This document shows, one piece after another, positions 32,175-42,955 of a stretch of DNA of 64,000 nt. Numbering within the stretch: the stretch's first letter is position 1; each line of letters opens with the position of its first letter. The notes beneath the pieces were generated by a model. It worked only from the letters and a program-made list of their open reading frames with translations, did not search any database and was not told the origin of the DNA. The position numbers were made by a program, and so were the translations under genes. The stretch comes from Papio anubis (lineage: Eukaryota; Chordata; Mammalia; Primates; Cercopithecidae), in assembly GCF_008728515.1 (NCBI RefSeq), contig NC_044991.1, positions 38,954,968-39,018,967 of the forward strand, read 5' to 3'.

Positions 32175-32365
32175 CATGCTCAATTATTTGGTCATCATGT
32201 CTATAAACTATTTTCAAAGTTTTGGCAAAAATATACAGAGAGGAAGAGAAGACCAATGTGGCACCTGTTAACAAGTTGGGAATCCATGTGGAGAATGTAC
32301 AGTTATTTATGGTACTTTTCTTGAAACTTTTCTGTAGGTTTGTAAGTTTCAAAATGAAAAGCTGG

Positions 32366-33534
32366 AAGGAGCTGGAGTCAAGTCTATGCTCCTGGACCCA
32401 GGAAATTGTCTTGGGTATTTGGTTTCTGCTTAATCTCTCAGCTTTATATCTTGTCACCCCTGGCCTCCCTTGCACCAGCCAGCCACCCCCACTTGTCTAC
32501 TATTTCTAGATCACACCATGCCTTTCCTCTCTGCTCCGCTATGGCTCATGTGGTTCCTCCCACCACTAAGGGATTCCTTCCTTTTCATGCTATAACTTCG
32601 GAATTTCCTTTAAACGTATCTCAGGCAAGACTCTTTGTGAGAGAAATTCCTTTTCTGCACACCCCTCCCTTATGCTTCCAGGTTTGGGTGCCTACCTCCA
32701 TCATATCATGCACTCTGTTGTGGGACATGAACTGCTGACTGCTGACAAACCTGGCATCCTGCACTAAACAGTAAGCTCCCCAGGCAGACCTGGCTTCAAA
32801 TCCTGAGTGCACTATCAGGACCTGGCACCCTCAATGTCCACAGAACCGGCCTACTGTGGGGGCTGGGCAGGGATGTCTCTAAACACGCAGCCCTCTCTAA
32901 ATATCAGGATTCCTGCTTCCTTGCTGCCTGCCTTTGCTCAAGCTCTGGATGATGCTGTGTTATTAATAACAACAAATGGGGCTCTGGAAAACCAATAAGT
33001 TCAGTGCCTATACCAAAACAGAAACAGAACCCCTGGGAGCAGAGAAAACAATTCTGCAAACCCTCCTGCTGCTTAGCCCCATTAAAAACACCTCCCGGGG
33101 GCTCCTGCTTAGCTCATTCTTTGGGAAGGAAAGCATCCTGCAAAGTTTTTAAATGGCCTAGCTACATTTTCTTTTGTCCTAATTACCACAGCCATCTTTT
33201 TCAGACTGAGCAAAGGCCCCTTATCACTTTGCACTCACCCTGCTGCTAGGGTTCAGTTTCTGCAGTCGGGGCTGAGTGGGCAAGCAGGAAAAGTTAGAGG
33301 AAGGGAGATGGCCCCTCCTGAGCTCGGCCCCTCAAATATCTCCCTCCCATGACATCTGGATGACCAGCAGGGCTGAGAAAATCGAACATTCCCTGTTCTG
33401 CTAAAGCAGTTTAGTTGTGGCCCAGAACACTGAACCACTCTTGGCCAGACCGGCTGGACGCAGGGCAAGAGCTGCCTGTGTGTCTACCCTGAGCATGCCA
33501 GGTGCCCAGCCATAGGAGTTTGCTCAGGTCACAT
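32366..33534. other. Unassigned non-coding sequence
   Basis: No repeat or gene recognised. The 110-codon frame at 32406-32738 has no domain signature. Confidence 0.5.
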
Positions 33535-33600
33535 GAATATGCTCATTTTATAAATGTGAAAACTGAAGTTTGGGAATTAAAGTAGCATCACTGATCAGCA
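33535..33600 (-). mobile_element. MIR fragment, antisense
   Basis: ATATGCTCATTTTATAAATGTG, then AAAACTGAAGTTTGGGAATTAAAG, fits the antisense MIR ATTTTACAGATGAGGAAACTGAGG region. Confidence 0.55.
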
Positions 33601-33867
33601 GAGTTTTATGGCCACGAGGTAACACTGAAAAGGGACTTCCTAACTTTATCAATTACTAATCAATTACACTTATGTGTAACTCTCTTATTCCATCAGAGGC
33701 CTGCAGGCAAAAGGGCTCACTCACACATCCCTCTATGGGGGCTCTTTCTTCCCCCAACTCAGTGGGTGGGGTTTTGTAAAGAGGTGAGAAATTCCTTCCT
33801 GATTGCTAAAATAATACTTTCTTGCAATAGAGACTTCCTGCTTAAGCTTTTAGAACTTTCTTATAAG
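33601..33867. other. Unassigned spacer
   Basis: Nothing recognised. Confidence 0.5.
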
Positions 33868-34030
33868 CTGTGGCTGCTCATTGGAAACACCTGGGGAGAT
33901 TTTTAAAGCTCCCCCTGCCAGGACTCACTGCAGACCAATTACTTACCTCACTCTGGGGAAGGAACAGAGGCACCAGTATTTTTTAAAATTCTCCAGGTGA
34001 CCTTAATGTGCAGCCAGGGTTGAGGACTAC
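33868..34030. mobile_element. MER5-type hAT-Charlie MITE
   Basis: GGCTGCTCATTGGAAACACCTGGGGAG, AGACCAATTACTTACCTCACTCTGGGG, GGCACCAGTATTTTTTAAAATTC, CCAGGTGACCTTAATGTGCAGCC, AGGGTTGAGGACTAC. The two ends are inverted complements of one another, as in MER5A/B. Confidence 0.85.
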
Positions 34031-34314
34031 CGTCAGCATTTTCAACAAAGCTACAGAAGATGTTGAGAGCAGGACAGCCCAGGTCAGAAGCCAGGTTCCT
34101 GACAGCCCACTGATCACAAGCGTCCTCAGTTCTCTCTGGGAAGCATTATGCCAGAACCATAGAGGGGCAGCCCTACTCCCGTAACTGCTTGCTCTCCCAG
34201 CACACAATACCTGTGTCACTACCTGCTTGACATAGGCACGTCTAGCCAGTAGCACCCTGCCCTCTCTCTCCAAGTAAAAGATCTGAGCTTTATTTAAAAA
34301 CCCCAAGACCTGTT
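34031..34314. other. Unassigned spacer
   Basis: Nothing recognised. Antisense 107-codon frame (33983-34306) overlaps the MITE and is not a gene. Confidence 0.5.
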
Positions 34315-34430
34315 TAGTGTGGTGGCTACAAGCACAGCACTGTGGCCCGGATAGTCTGGTTCTGCTCTGAGGTCTGCCATTTGCCAGCTGTGTAGGGGAG
34401 ACTTACATTCCCTCAGAGATTACCTGCAGA
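34315..34430 (+). mobile_element. MIR fragment
   Basis: TTTAGTGTGGTGGCTACAAGC, ACAGCACTGTGGCCCGG, TCTGGTTCTGCTCTGAGG, TCTGCCATTTGCCAGCTGTGT match the sense MIR 5' half. Confidence 0.75.
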
Positions 34431-34985
34431 CAGCTCTACCCAGTCTGTTCTCTGGCCAGAGAACACGCTCAGTAGGATCGACCAGACGTGCCAGAGAGTC
34501 AGCACCCCAGGAGTGACCCTCAAGCACTGAGGGAAAGAGACTCCCACTTCTTTGTCCCCCGGATGAGACAACTCTGAGGCGTGTTCCTCACAGTCTCCGG
34601 GAGGTTCCCAGTGGGACTGAGCTCCAGCTGCCCGCTGTGGTAACTCGCTCCCTGACACATCCTGTATTGAGACAGTCAGGTGGGAAGGGCTCCCTGGCAA
34701 AACTCTAACCGACCTGGGCCACTGGGGTGGAGCCTCCGGAATTTCATGCATTTTGCAGAAAGGAGATGCCTGGCCCCTTTTCTTGCTGTGTGGAACCTGG
34801 AATTCAAGCTGTGAGGCGCGAAGCCCATGACCAAGAAGCACACTCTCTTGCTTCGCTAAAAGTCTCCATCCTCCCACTTTGTTTTTCCTTTTTGCCCAAT
34901 AAATCCCATTTTTCTCACTCTTCACATCATCTTCAAGCCTAAATTTTCATGGGCGTGTGATAAGGACCCCCATCTTTAGCTGAAC
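34431..34985 (+). mobile_element. ERV1-like solitary LTR (family not named)
   Basis: LTR-like layout: C-rich U3, then CTCCCACTTTGTTTTTCCTTTTTGCCCAATAAATCCC with AATAAA near 34900 as the poly(A) signal. A T/C-rich U5 follows, ending ATTTTCATGGGCGTGTGATAAGG, GACCCCCATCTTTAGC, TGAACTAAGG. No internal retroviral sequence follows. The 170-codon antisense frame 34413-34925 lies in it and is not a retroviral protein that I recognise. Confidence 0.6.
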
Positions 34986-35939
34986 TAAGGAAAAAGTCCT
35001 GCAGCAATATTGGGTCTCCTGTTTCATTTCCTTACCTTGCTTCCTGTCTCCTCCTCCTAAACTGAAGCCCTCGTTCAGGCTCAGCTGTTGAAGAAACTCA
35101 AAACTCAAAACTTGGCTGTCGAAGACACGGCGAGACCTGGGATTAATGTCTCTGAGCCCGTGTGGCCTCCATCTCTGAAAGCCCTCGGAAGTGAAAGGAG
35201 ATGGTGTGCAGCTTCCAGCACTGCCTCCCAAGGGAAGGCAGGAAAGGGCAGCTGCTGCGAAGATCCTACCCAGGAGGCTGTACCCCCTTTTCCCAGCCCC
35301 TTCACATCCCTCCCCTCAGGATCTGCCTGAGGGACTGCAGAGATAGTCCATATGATAGATGGACAGCTGGGTTAAACCTCCAACATTCCTTCTGGGCAGA
35401 GATTCAGGAACTTTTGCTTAGAGGCTCTGTATCGGTCATTAAGCATTATATCCATCACTTGCAAAAACCTTTAAACCAGATCCCCAGTCCCTGCATTCAG
35501 TGTAAACTGAGCCTCTGAAAAACATATTCTCTTCTGGCTTAAATGCCCAGGAAAAAGATAATGAGAAGCTAGCTGTTTACTGCCTGATTTGTGCCAGCAG
35601 GAGAGGGAGTTTGGCAACAGGGCCTCACAGGTGGTGGTGTGTACTTCCGCCAGGAAGCAGAAATGTCTGCTTGTTACTCCTTTTGGTGTTAGCAATAATC
35701 AGGGATCTTGGCCCAGATCCTTTATTTCACTGGGAGATGCAATGTGGTGAATTTCACAATTGTTTTCATTCCTTCTTTGTTTATGAGTTGAAATACTTGC
35801 ATCAAGAGAAGCCTTCTCTCATCAACTGTTTGGTTACTTGAACTATAGTTTTACACGAAAGACAAAATACATGCTTGATTCTTTCTTGTTATTTATCAGC
35901 TTTCAAAATAATGAGTTGATTTTCTAGCATCTTCCAAAG
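34986..35939. other. Unassigned non-coding sequence
   Basis: Possibly LTR-adjacent sequence at the left (35030-35240 keeps the same GC texture). Nothing else recognised. Confidence 0.4.
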
Positions 35940-36240
35940 GTGGCCAATGACTTCTTTTTTTAGGCATCATAATAGATTCGTGGTTTGAAACATATCTGAT
36001 GCATTACAGTCATTATTCTAAGTGACGCTCAAATCATTACACCTCTGGCCAGTGGGAATCTCTCCAAATTGGCTCCTGAGTCCCACTGACATGACCCAAA
36101 CAGACTTATTTCCATGACTGTTTTGCTGTTTGGTTTGATATAATGTTCCATCTTGTGCATTTCCTGCCCCAGACTTAGAATTATCCACTTCTCCAAGAAT
36201 CTCGTTCTTTTCAAGAGGAATGATATTTAGATTAGGGTCT
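35940..36240. repeat. Probable old interspersed repeat
   Basis: CACCTCTGGCCAGTGGGAATC, CTCCAAATTGGCTCCTGAGTCC, ACATGACCCAAACAG, TCCTGCCCCAGACTTAGAATTATCC, TTCTCCAAGAATCTC and GAATGATATTTAGA form an ordered motif series that I associate with a widespread old repeat, possibly L1-linked. Family not assigned. Confidence 0.45.
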
Positions 36241-37620
36241 TTTAAAATTCATGGAGGTGGGCACTCAATGAGCTCTTTCAAAGTAGTCAACTCATATCTA
36301 TGAGCTGGATATTTTCTTGTATCTTTTCTTTGATAATTTCATCTCCTCTTCCATTTGCTGTTTTTTTGTTTTGTTTTGTTTCTGTAACTTTTATTTATCT
36401 GGGTTTTAGATTGCATAGACCAGACCACTAATTTTCTCATTTTTTCCCCCTCCTTTATTCCATTCATTGTAGTTTTATTCTATTTTCTGGGAGATTTCCT
36501 CAACTTTATGTTGGCACTATTTTTTTGGACTTTTTGTTTCTGCTATTACATATTTTTATTTCCAAGAGCTCTATTGTGTTCTCTGAATGTTCTTTTTATA
36601 TAGCATGCTGTTCTTGTTCCATGGGTGCAGTAGCTTCTCTTAGACTTGAGGCTGTCACTTACCCTTTTCTTGATGTTTCATATGTGCTCCACGCTGTCTC
36701 TGTTTGTTTCATATTCCTTTTTGTCCTGCTTTTCCACTTTGGTTTCCGCCATTCCCTTTCAAGTGTCTAATGATCCCTTGTCATTTTTTCATGTTTGAGT
36801 GAGGAGCTAAAATGCTGACCGAAAGCTCTGTTTCTGTAAAGGATGAGACTGTTTCCTTCAGGGTTTCACTGCAGAGTGGGCAGGCAGGAATCTAGCAATC
36901 TCTCAGGGGACCTCCAGTGTCAACATTATGTAGGCCTTTCGTTTTGAGCAGATCGGTTTCTCCCAAAAGGACTCTTCCACTCCTCCAACTTCCCACTTAC
37001 AGAACAGGTCTGGCTTTCATTTCTGGGTGCCAGGCAGGGGTCTCACCATTCAGTATATAGAGTTTCACTTACTTCCACCATTGTAATGTGATGCCTCATC
37101 CAGCACCTTCACCTCGGCTGATGCCTGAGTCAGAATGTTTCTAGTTCAACTCAGAAAATGTGCCTTCAGAGTTATGCTAGGTTTGGGGTGCAGGCCAGTT
37201 TCCTGACTGTGTGGTACAGGAAAAGAGCATATCTAGAAGTTTATGTAATTGTTCCTAATAAACAACTTATTCTTCTGTTCTCAGCCCTTCCCCGAGTCTG
37301 TACGTTTATGGATACCTGCCACCTTGATTTCTGAACCTTTCAAGGTTTCTCAATGTGAATCAGCTTGCTTCTAGTTGGTGTCTCACCTTTCCCATCCTGC
37401 AGAAGCAGGGATCCCACTGTCTCTAGTTCACTGATGAGGTATCACCCTTCCATCCACTTGACATTTTGTAGAACTGAGTTGACGTCTCTCATCTGCCCGC
37501 TATTGTTCCATTCTGACTGTACTTGTAGAGCAATGCCTTTTTATTTATGTTATTATCATTTCCATGGGTTTTTGGAGAGAACAAAGATAATCACATATAT
37601 AATGCACTGTGTTTAACCAA
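36241..37620 (-). mobile_element. L1M 5'-region sequence, antisense
   Basis: Read on the minus strand it has GAAATTATCAAAGAAAAGATACAAG, GAAAATTAGTGGTCTGG and TGAGGAAATCTCCCAGAAAATAG, which resemble the 5' UTR/ORF1 junction of old L1M elements. On the plus strand TCTCTGAATGTTCTTTTTATA, GCATGCTGTTCTTGTTCCATG, TCCAGCACCTTCACCTC, AACCTTTCAAGGTTTCTCAATG, CCATGGGTTTTTGGAGAGAAC continue it. Names and edges are uncertain. Confidence 0.5.
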
Positions 37621-37624
37621 CACT

Positions 37625-38155
37625 TGTCTCCAATCTATTTTCTACACTGCTGCATATCTGATCATGTTACTTCCTGTTGACCATTCCTTACTGTCTTCAG
37701 GATAAAATTAAATTTTTAATGCTAAAGGTTGTTCATGGGTCTTGTTTTTTTCCTACCTACCTCACTGGTCTAATACACCCCAAATTACTTGCATTTCCTC
37801 AAACACCTAACATTTATCCTGCCATCAGCCTTTGTCTATGTGGCCTCTCCAGTCTATCTTGTCCTTTCTGTCTCCCTTTATTTGTCTAATTCCTCTTTAT
37901 TCTTAAAAAATTAAACTGAAGTGCCACCTGCTTCAAGAAGTTATCCAAGATTGCTCCTGTTGGTTCTAGGTTAACAGCTCCCCTTCTGTGCTCCCACAAT
38001 ACCTTATGCGAGTTTTGCTATAGCACTGGTGGCATTTTATTGTATCTGCATGTCTCCCCCACAGACAGGAAGCTCCTTAAAAGACTCCTTATATCCGTAT
38101 CTCAAGTACTTAGCACAGAGCCCAGGAAGTGGTAAACACTCAGTCTTAATGAAAT
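37625..38155 (+). mobile_element. L2 LINE 3' end
   Basis: Ordered L2 landmarks: GATCATGTTACTTCCTGTTGACC, CTGTCTTCAGGATAAAATTAAA, ATGTGGCCTCTCCAGTC, AAACTGAAGTGCCACCTGCTTC, AAGAAGTTATCCAAGATTGCTCC, ATCTGCATGTCTCCCCCACAGAC, AGGAAGCTCCTTAAAAGACTCC, CTTAGCACAGAGCCCAGG, AGTGGTAAACACTCAG. No functional LINE protein remains. Confidence 0.85.
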
Positions 38156-38764
38156 GACCAAGTAAGGGAATGAGTGAAGGTTCTTGGTTCCAAACCTAAA
38201 ATTCCTACTCAACTCTCCTATATAAGTTACAGGCTCTCTTTGGTGAACTGTTAAAATTCCATCTTTTCCTTGAATCTCTCTTGTACTGTATCAATTTACT
38301 CCAAACAAGGAAGTGTCAAGCAAAGAGCACTGATTGGGAACCAGCAGGACAGGGCACGAGCTTGCAGGTGTCCTTGGGCAGAGCCATTCTCCTCACTGGC
38401 GTCCTTGTCTGTGAGGGAGAAGGACCCTTATCAGTCAAAGGTCTTTGTTATAAGAGAAAGAAGCCCCTCTGCCTGAGTACAGCAGAAGGACAAATTATTA
38501 CAAGGATTTTAGTTAACTGGTGAGCCATAAAATAAAAATCTACTACGAGGCTGGAGTTGTCTTCCCGAAGCTAATATGCTAGAGGCTTGACAACTCAGGA
38601 AAGGGCTTACATATGTGAGATTATGTAAGATAAGGTCGAAAACTAGGACCTGAAATGGGATGATATGGAGGTCTTAAGAAAGGCTCAAAGCCAGGGTGTC
38701 TAAGGCAGAATCTCATTTGATCAGAGGATCAGTGAGGCAGCATTCGGGTCCAGCCTCAGCTATG
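38156..38764. other. Unassigned, possible MIR trace
   Basis: 38310-38420 (AAAGAGCACTGATTGGGAACC, then GTCCTTGGGCAGAGCC) weakly resembles a sense MIR. The rest is unassigned. Confidence 0.4.
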
Positions 38765-38905
38765 TTAGTTTCTAGGGTCTCAAAGCAAGAACGGACCTCA
38801 GTAATCACTGAGCCCACTGTGACCTATAATTTTACAGATAAGAATCTAAGGTCCTGGGAACTTTCCAGGAACCAATGGGGTATCTGTGGCTGAGCTGGGC
38901 CATGC
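38765..38905 (-). mobile_element. MIR fragment, antisense (diverged)
   Basis: ACCTATAATTTTACAGATAAG, AATCTAAGGTCCTGGGAAC, CAATGGGGTATCTGTGGCTG, AGCTGGGCC follows antisense MIR order with low identity. Confidence 0.5.
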
Positions 38906-39154
38906 GACAGGCTCTTGACTCTCTGGGAGAGCTCTGTCCTCAGAGTCAAGTCATCCGCTTTCCCTGAATTCCTTCAGCACTGGTGTTTGTTTCTCTTTCT
39001 CAAGCACTTGTCTTCGAACATTATTCAAGTTACAACATTTCCTGCCCTAAAGGTGACTTCCTTGGGATGCCACTGTCTGGAGTTGAGAACATCATCATTC
39101 CCCTGATCCTTAGGTGATCCTCTGATGCAAATGTTACCAGCCAGGGTAAATGTT
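38906..39154. other. Unassigned spacer
   Basis: Nothing recognised. Confidence 0.5.
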
Positions 39155-39389
39155 ATCAGTTACGAACGCAAGCTCAAGGGTCAAGTTTCCTGAGTTGGAA
39201 TCTGGGCTCTGCCACTTACAAGCTCACACAGAACTTTAGCAAATGATTGTGTTGTTTTTGTTGTTGTGCTTTGTGCCTTGGTTTCCCCATTTGCCACGGT
39301 AGTCCATGGAGCACCCACCTTGGTGAGGTGGTGGGGGATGGGATGAGTCGATACATGCAAAGTACTCAGCCCAGTGCTTGGGATGAGTT
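39155..39389 (+). mobile_element. MIR SINE
   Basis: CAAGTTTCCTGAGTTGGAATC, TGGGCTCTGCCACTTACAAGC, GTGCCTTGGTTTCCCCATTTGCC, GATGAGTCGATACATGCAAAG, TACTCAGCCCAGTGCTTGG are the sense MIR motifs in order. Its 3' end is remodelled by tandem duplications. Confidence 0.82.
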
Positions 39390-39420
39390 AAAGTACTCAG
39401 CCCAGTGCTTGGGATGAGTT
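39359..39420 (+). repeat. Perfect 31-bp tandem duplication
   Basis: Units 39359-39389 and 39390-39420 are identical (AAAGTACTCAGCCCAGTGCT plus 11 more bases). The unit is MIR 3' sequence. Confidence 0.97.
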
Positions 39421-39434
39421 TCCTGACTGTGTGG

Positions 39435-39486
39435 TACACAGTGAACATGTAACACATTAACACACAGTGAACATGTAACACATTAA
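39435..39486 (+). repeat. 26-bp tandem duplication
   Basis: 39435-39460 and 39461-39486 differ at one base (first position T/C). The unit contains CACAGTGAACATGTAACAC. Only 14 bp separate it from the 31-bp duplication. Confidence 0.95.
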
Positions 39487-39494
39487 CTATCCTT

Positions 39495-39605
39495 ACTGGG
39501 TTTATTTACAAATGAGAAAACTGAGGCTCGGTGGAGTTAAATATCACTGCCAAACTTGCAGAGCTAATAAGCAGGAGAGAAGTAATTCAAAGCCAGGTGT
39601 ATCTG
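39495..39605 (-). mobile_element. MIR fragment, antisense
   Basis: ACAAATGAGAAAACTGAGGCTCGG, TGGAGTTAAATATCACTGCC, AAACTTGCAGAGCTAATAAGC, AATTCAAAGCCAGGTG is antisense MIR, opposite in orientation to the MIR just upstream. Confidence 0.8.
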
Positions 39606-39934
39606 ACCCCCTGGCCTTTGCTTAGCTACCATGATGTGCCTACCGCCTTTCACATCGAGAGAAAAAGGTCTTTCAAGGACAAGAGAGCCTTGGTGGGTTT
39701 TCCTTTTAATTTAAGACATTATTTGGAAGTCTAAAATCATGACTTCAGGTTTATTGTATACCTTAGCTTTCCCCTCCTGGAATTGGAATATAATCAGATG
39801 AGACAATTCACCTGACAGAACATATTCTCTGAAATGCGTGCAAATTTTGAACAACGCCTCACCCTAAGAGAAAGCTGAAATCCCTAACCATGGACCTAGA
39901 TTAAGTTTTGTGTTTTTGTTTTTTTGTGTGTTTT
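39606..39934. other. Unassigned sequence
   Basis: Nothing recognised. Confidence 0.5.
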
Positions 39935-40005
39935 TTTTGCTTTATTGAGGTATAACTGATACACAAAATCTTGTACACATTTAAGGTATACATTCTGGTG
40001 AGCCC
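39935..40005 (-). mobile_element. L1M 3'-terminal fragment, antisense
   Basis: T-rich run then CTTTATTGAGGTATAACTGATACAC, AAAATCTTG.ACACATTTAAGG, the antisense 3' end of an old L1 (reverse of a T/A-rich 3' UTR end with tail). Confidence 0.65.
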
Positions 40006-40959
40006 AGAGTTAGTTTGGAAAGGTTGTTTTATCTCATTTTTTTTAAACAGTGGAACTTAGAATACTTACTTAGGGTTTCTTTAGGAAAAATGAATGGTAT
40101 GGCTGGAAGCAGTTGTTTCCACCTCAACTTTTATATAGACTGCAGGAGACTGGACTTGAGGGTTTGTAATAAAGTTCTGCCTCACTTTGGTGAGGTGGCT
40201 TCTGTCATTCAGGTCACACCGTGCACTGCACAATCAAGACACAGGAGCCTACACAGTTCTGGAATAACATGCAGGCATGAAAAGGTGCAGCCCTGAGGCT
40301 TATACTCTACAAATGAACATGAAGGATGAGTAGGTGTGTCAGTGGTGTGCACATACCTGTGTATCCATAAGCGTGTCCACTCTCAACACCACTAGGATCC
40401 TTATATCACTTCCCAAAGACCCCTGCTGCTGGATAACACATCAAAACTAAATATAGTCAGTGCTTTTTACTGACTCTAAAGCTCAATATACACATTTGTA
40501 GGTATTATAATGAGAGAGCCAACTATGTTTAAAAGAAAAAGAATCTGAGGTGGTTTCTAACTAAAGATACACACTACAAGGCTATAAAAATAAATATAAA
40601 ATTCATGAAGTGATATAAAAAGAGGTGGGAGAAAACTCAATACAAAGTCAAGATAATTATTTATTTTGGTTGAACATTATAATCGGCCTTAGGTTTTTGA
40701 CAGCCAACATAGAAAGGGAAACGTGATATGATGCATTATGTAATTTACAGGTTACTTGTCCACAGATTGAGTTCATGCTCTAAGATGACACTAAACCATG
40801 AGGTCATTGATCTTGACTGAGGGCCTCTCTGAGAGAGTGTAATTCTCTCTTCTATTTTAAGAGGAAAAGATGCCCTTTCTGGAAAATCTGGAGAAAAAAA
40901 TGTTTAAAAAGAAAATAATAGTTCCTTGTAATTGCATTGTCCTGAGATAAACGATGTGA
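40006..40959. other. Unassigned AT-rich sequence
   Basis: Nothing recognised. Confidence 0.5.
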
Positions 40960-41810
40960 GGATTTAGAGTATTTTCTTCCAGTCTCTTTACAGTTTTAAA
41001 AATATATAAAATGATATATAGTGATATTTTCCTATTTTGTTCTACTAATGTTATATCTTAAAAGTTTTTCCATGCCATCAAAAACTCTTTACACACATAC
41101 CATATTTAACAGCTCTACATTCCATGGAATGGATAAGCCATATTCATTGAGCCAATCTCATGATTTGGTGCACTTTGATTCTTTGATAATTAATATTTAA
41201 ATAAACCAAATGTCTGTTATTAATATCTTTGTATATAAATGAGTTTCCATATTTCTGATGACCTCCTCACGATACGTTTCTAGAAGCTGAATTCCTAGGT
41301 CAAAGCGTATTCACCTATTTCAAGGCTCTTGATTTATAATGGACTAGTTATTTTCCAGAAAATCTGTGCCTCTCTTGAGTAGCACATGACATTCTACTTC
41401 ACTGCCCCCTTTCTTGGACCATCATTGTAGAATGTTTGTTAATTTGATAGGGCAAATGATGTCCTTCTGCTCTTTCAATCTGCATTTTGTTCAATACCAA
41501 GGAGGGCTGGACATTGTATCATATGCTGATTTGCCATTTGCATTTCCTCTTCAGAGATTTGTTTGTCCTTTACCTGGGTATCTATTTTGGGTCTTAATGT
41601 TTTTCTTATTGATTTGTATGCATTCTTTATATATGAGGAATATTAATATTTTTTCTCCAACATATTGGTTTCAAACATTTCCCAGCTTGATGCTTGTCTG
41701 TTGATTTTACTCATGAGATAACATTATAAAAAGAAATTTTAAAATGTTATTAAGTCTAATCTATTGATTGATTCCACCATGATTTCTTTCAATACATTTA
41801 CTTTAAGCCG
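40960..41810 (-). mobile_element. L1M ORF2 3' region, antisense
   Basis: Antisense L1 order: TTTCTAGAAGCTGAATTCC, TAGGTCAAAGCGTATTCACC, AAGGCTCTTGATTTATAATGG, GATTTGCCATTTGCATTTCC, TTCTTATTGATTTGTATGC, ATTCTTTATATATGAGGAATATT. Strongly decayed. Confidence 0.7.
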
Positions 41811-42022
41811 TTCTAGCAAAGAGCTTGAATAAAATATTCCTGTCCTAGGGAACTATGGTAGAATGTCATAGAGACATTTGTTTTTCCTTCCGCTTACCTG
41901 TTTTAGAGCAAGAAGTTGCAAATCAAAATGTAATCATCAGTCAGCTGCAAAGGTGAGGTTGAGGGGAAAGTGAAAGGTGACTACTGGGTGTTCTTGATAG
42001 AAACCAAACAAGCAACCTGGCC
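41811..42022. other. Unassigned spacer
   Basis: Nothing recognised. Confidence 0.5.
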
Positions 42023-42044
42023 GGGCGGGGCGGGGGGTGGGGGG
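42023..42044 (+). promoter_or_regulatory. GC box and potential G-quadruplex
   Basis: GGGCGGGGCGGGGGG, T, GGGGGG: four or more G-runs of at least three on the plus strand with one-base loops, and a canonical GGGCGGGGC Sp1/KLF box. It stands alone in AT-rich sequence. No transcript is implied by the sequence itself. Confidence 0.7.
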
Positions 42045-42955
42045 CAATCAACGCAGCTAGAACATTCAGCATGAGGCATCTTCCCAGACAGGCTCCTTTA
42101 AAGAACTGGGCAGCTCAAAGTGCCCACCTGAAACAGTAATCCTCGCTTGAAGAGAAGTTAGAAAATTTTTCTAACTCTTCAGCATTTTCTCCAATTCCTC
42201 TGCTCTTTTCCACTGTCCTAGAGACCAGGGACCCCAGTGTCTGGTACCATTTATTTATTTATACAACAAATATTCATTGCATCTTGGTTTTGCTCAAGAT
42301 ACTCCATGAAGCATCATAAACCATGTAATGATGCAAGTTTTCATTTCTCCATTTTCTTTCTGTTTTCAGAAAATGGTCTGACTTATGAAAATGTAACTAC
42401 CTATAGGTCCAGTCCAATTCTGGAAGACTTCTAGTCCTGGCCCTATACTTCTGGGTTTGGTCTTTCTTAGTGACTAAGTAGGTAGCCCAAAGGCAAAAGG
42501 GCTGAAAATTACTTCAGGAGCTAACAGATCCTAGAAGTGTCCCAGCTGGGCATCAGAAATCTCCAATTAGAGCATTCGTGCCAAGATGATGCATTCTGAC
42601 AGCAAGCATCAGTTAGGATGTTCTTCCTCATTTAAGTCACTCTTCCCACTTCAGACTATCTTTTATATTTAGCCCCAAAACATTGTGGTGTTTTCAACAG
42701 AGATACGTCAAAGAGAAAGAGGCCTCCAAAATAATATCAACTGGGTGGTTACCGGGAGTTTAGGGGCTGAATGCAAGCTATTCAGCTGTTACTGCACATA
42801 TGAAGAAGTCCAAGGGATTCAGGCCATGAGAAAACAGCCCATTTTCTCTTTTCTTAAAAGATATTAAGTCAAAGTGGCATCCAAAATATGCACCCTATAC
42901 TATTCTGTGAGAGATCTTGAAAGAATTTCATCAGGATGTGCTGCTGCTTTCGGAT
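42045..42955. other. Unassigned non-coding sequence
   Basis: CCATTTATTTATTTATACAAC, then AAATATTCATTGCATC near 42245, may be an L2 antisense trace. Otherwise nothing recognised. Confidence 0.45.

Larger units (their letters stand above)
30420..32365 (+). mobile_element. L1M (ME-like) 3' UTR, sense, split by two Alus
   Basis: A long old L1 3' UTR. AAAAGGAACTAGGGCTCCCTGG, CTTGAAGGAGCAACCACTGG, AGTCTACAGTGATGAGTTAAAG and GTGACTGGCCTGCACTCTTAAC precede the first Alu. GTGACATTGTGGTTATGTAAG and ACTTTTCTGTAGGTTTGTAAG, then TTCAAAATGAAAAG, follow in order around the second Alu. Alus at 31281-31574 and 31872-32174 lie in it, both antisense to it, and a 16-bp tandem repeat (31625-31688) has formed in it. 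Confidence 0.75.

Noticed and set aside
34413..34925. 170-codon antisense frame
   Set aside because: It runs antisense through an ERV-like LTR and a MIR. No retroviral or host protein motif was recognised.
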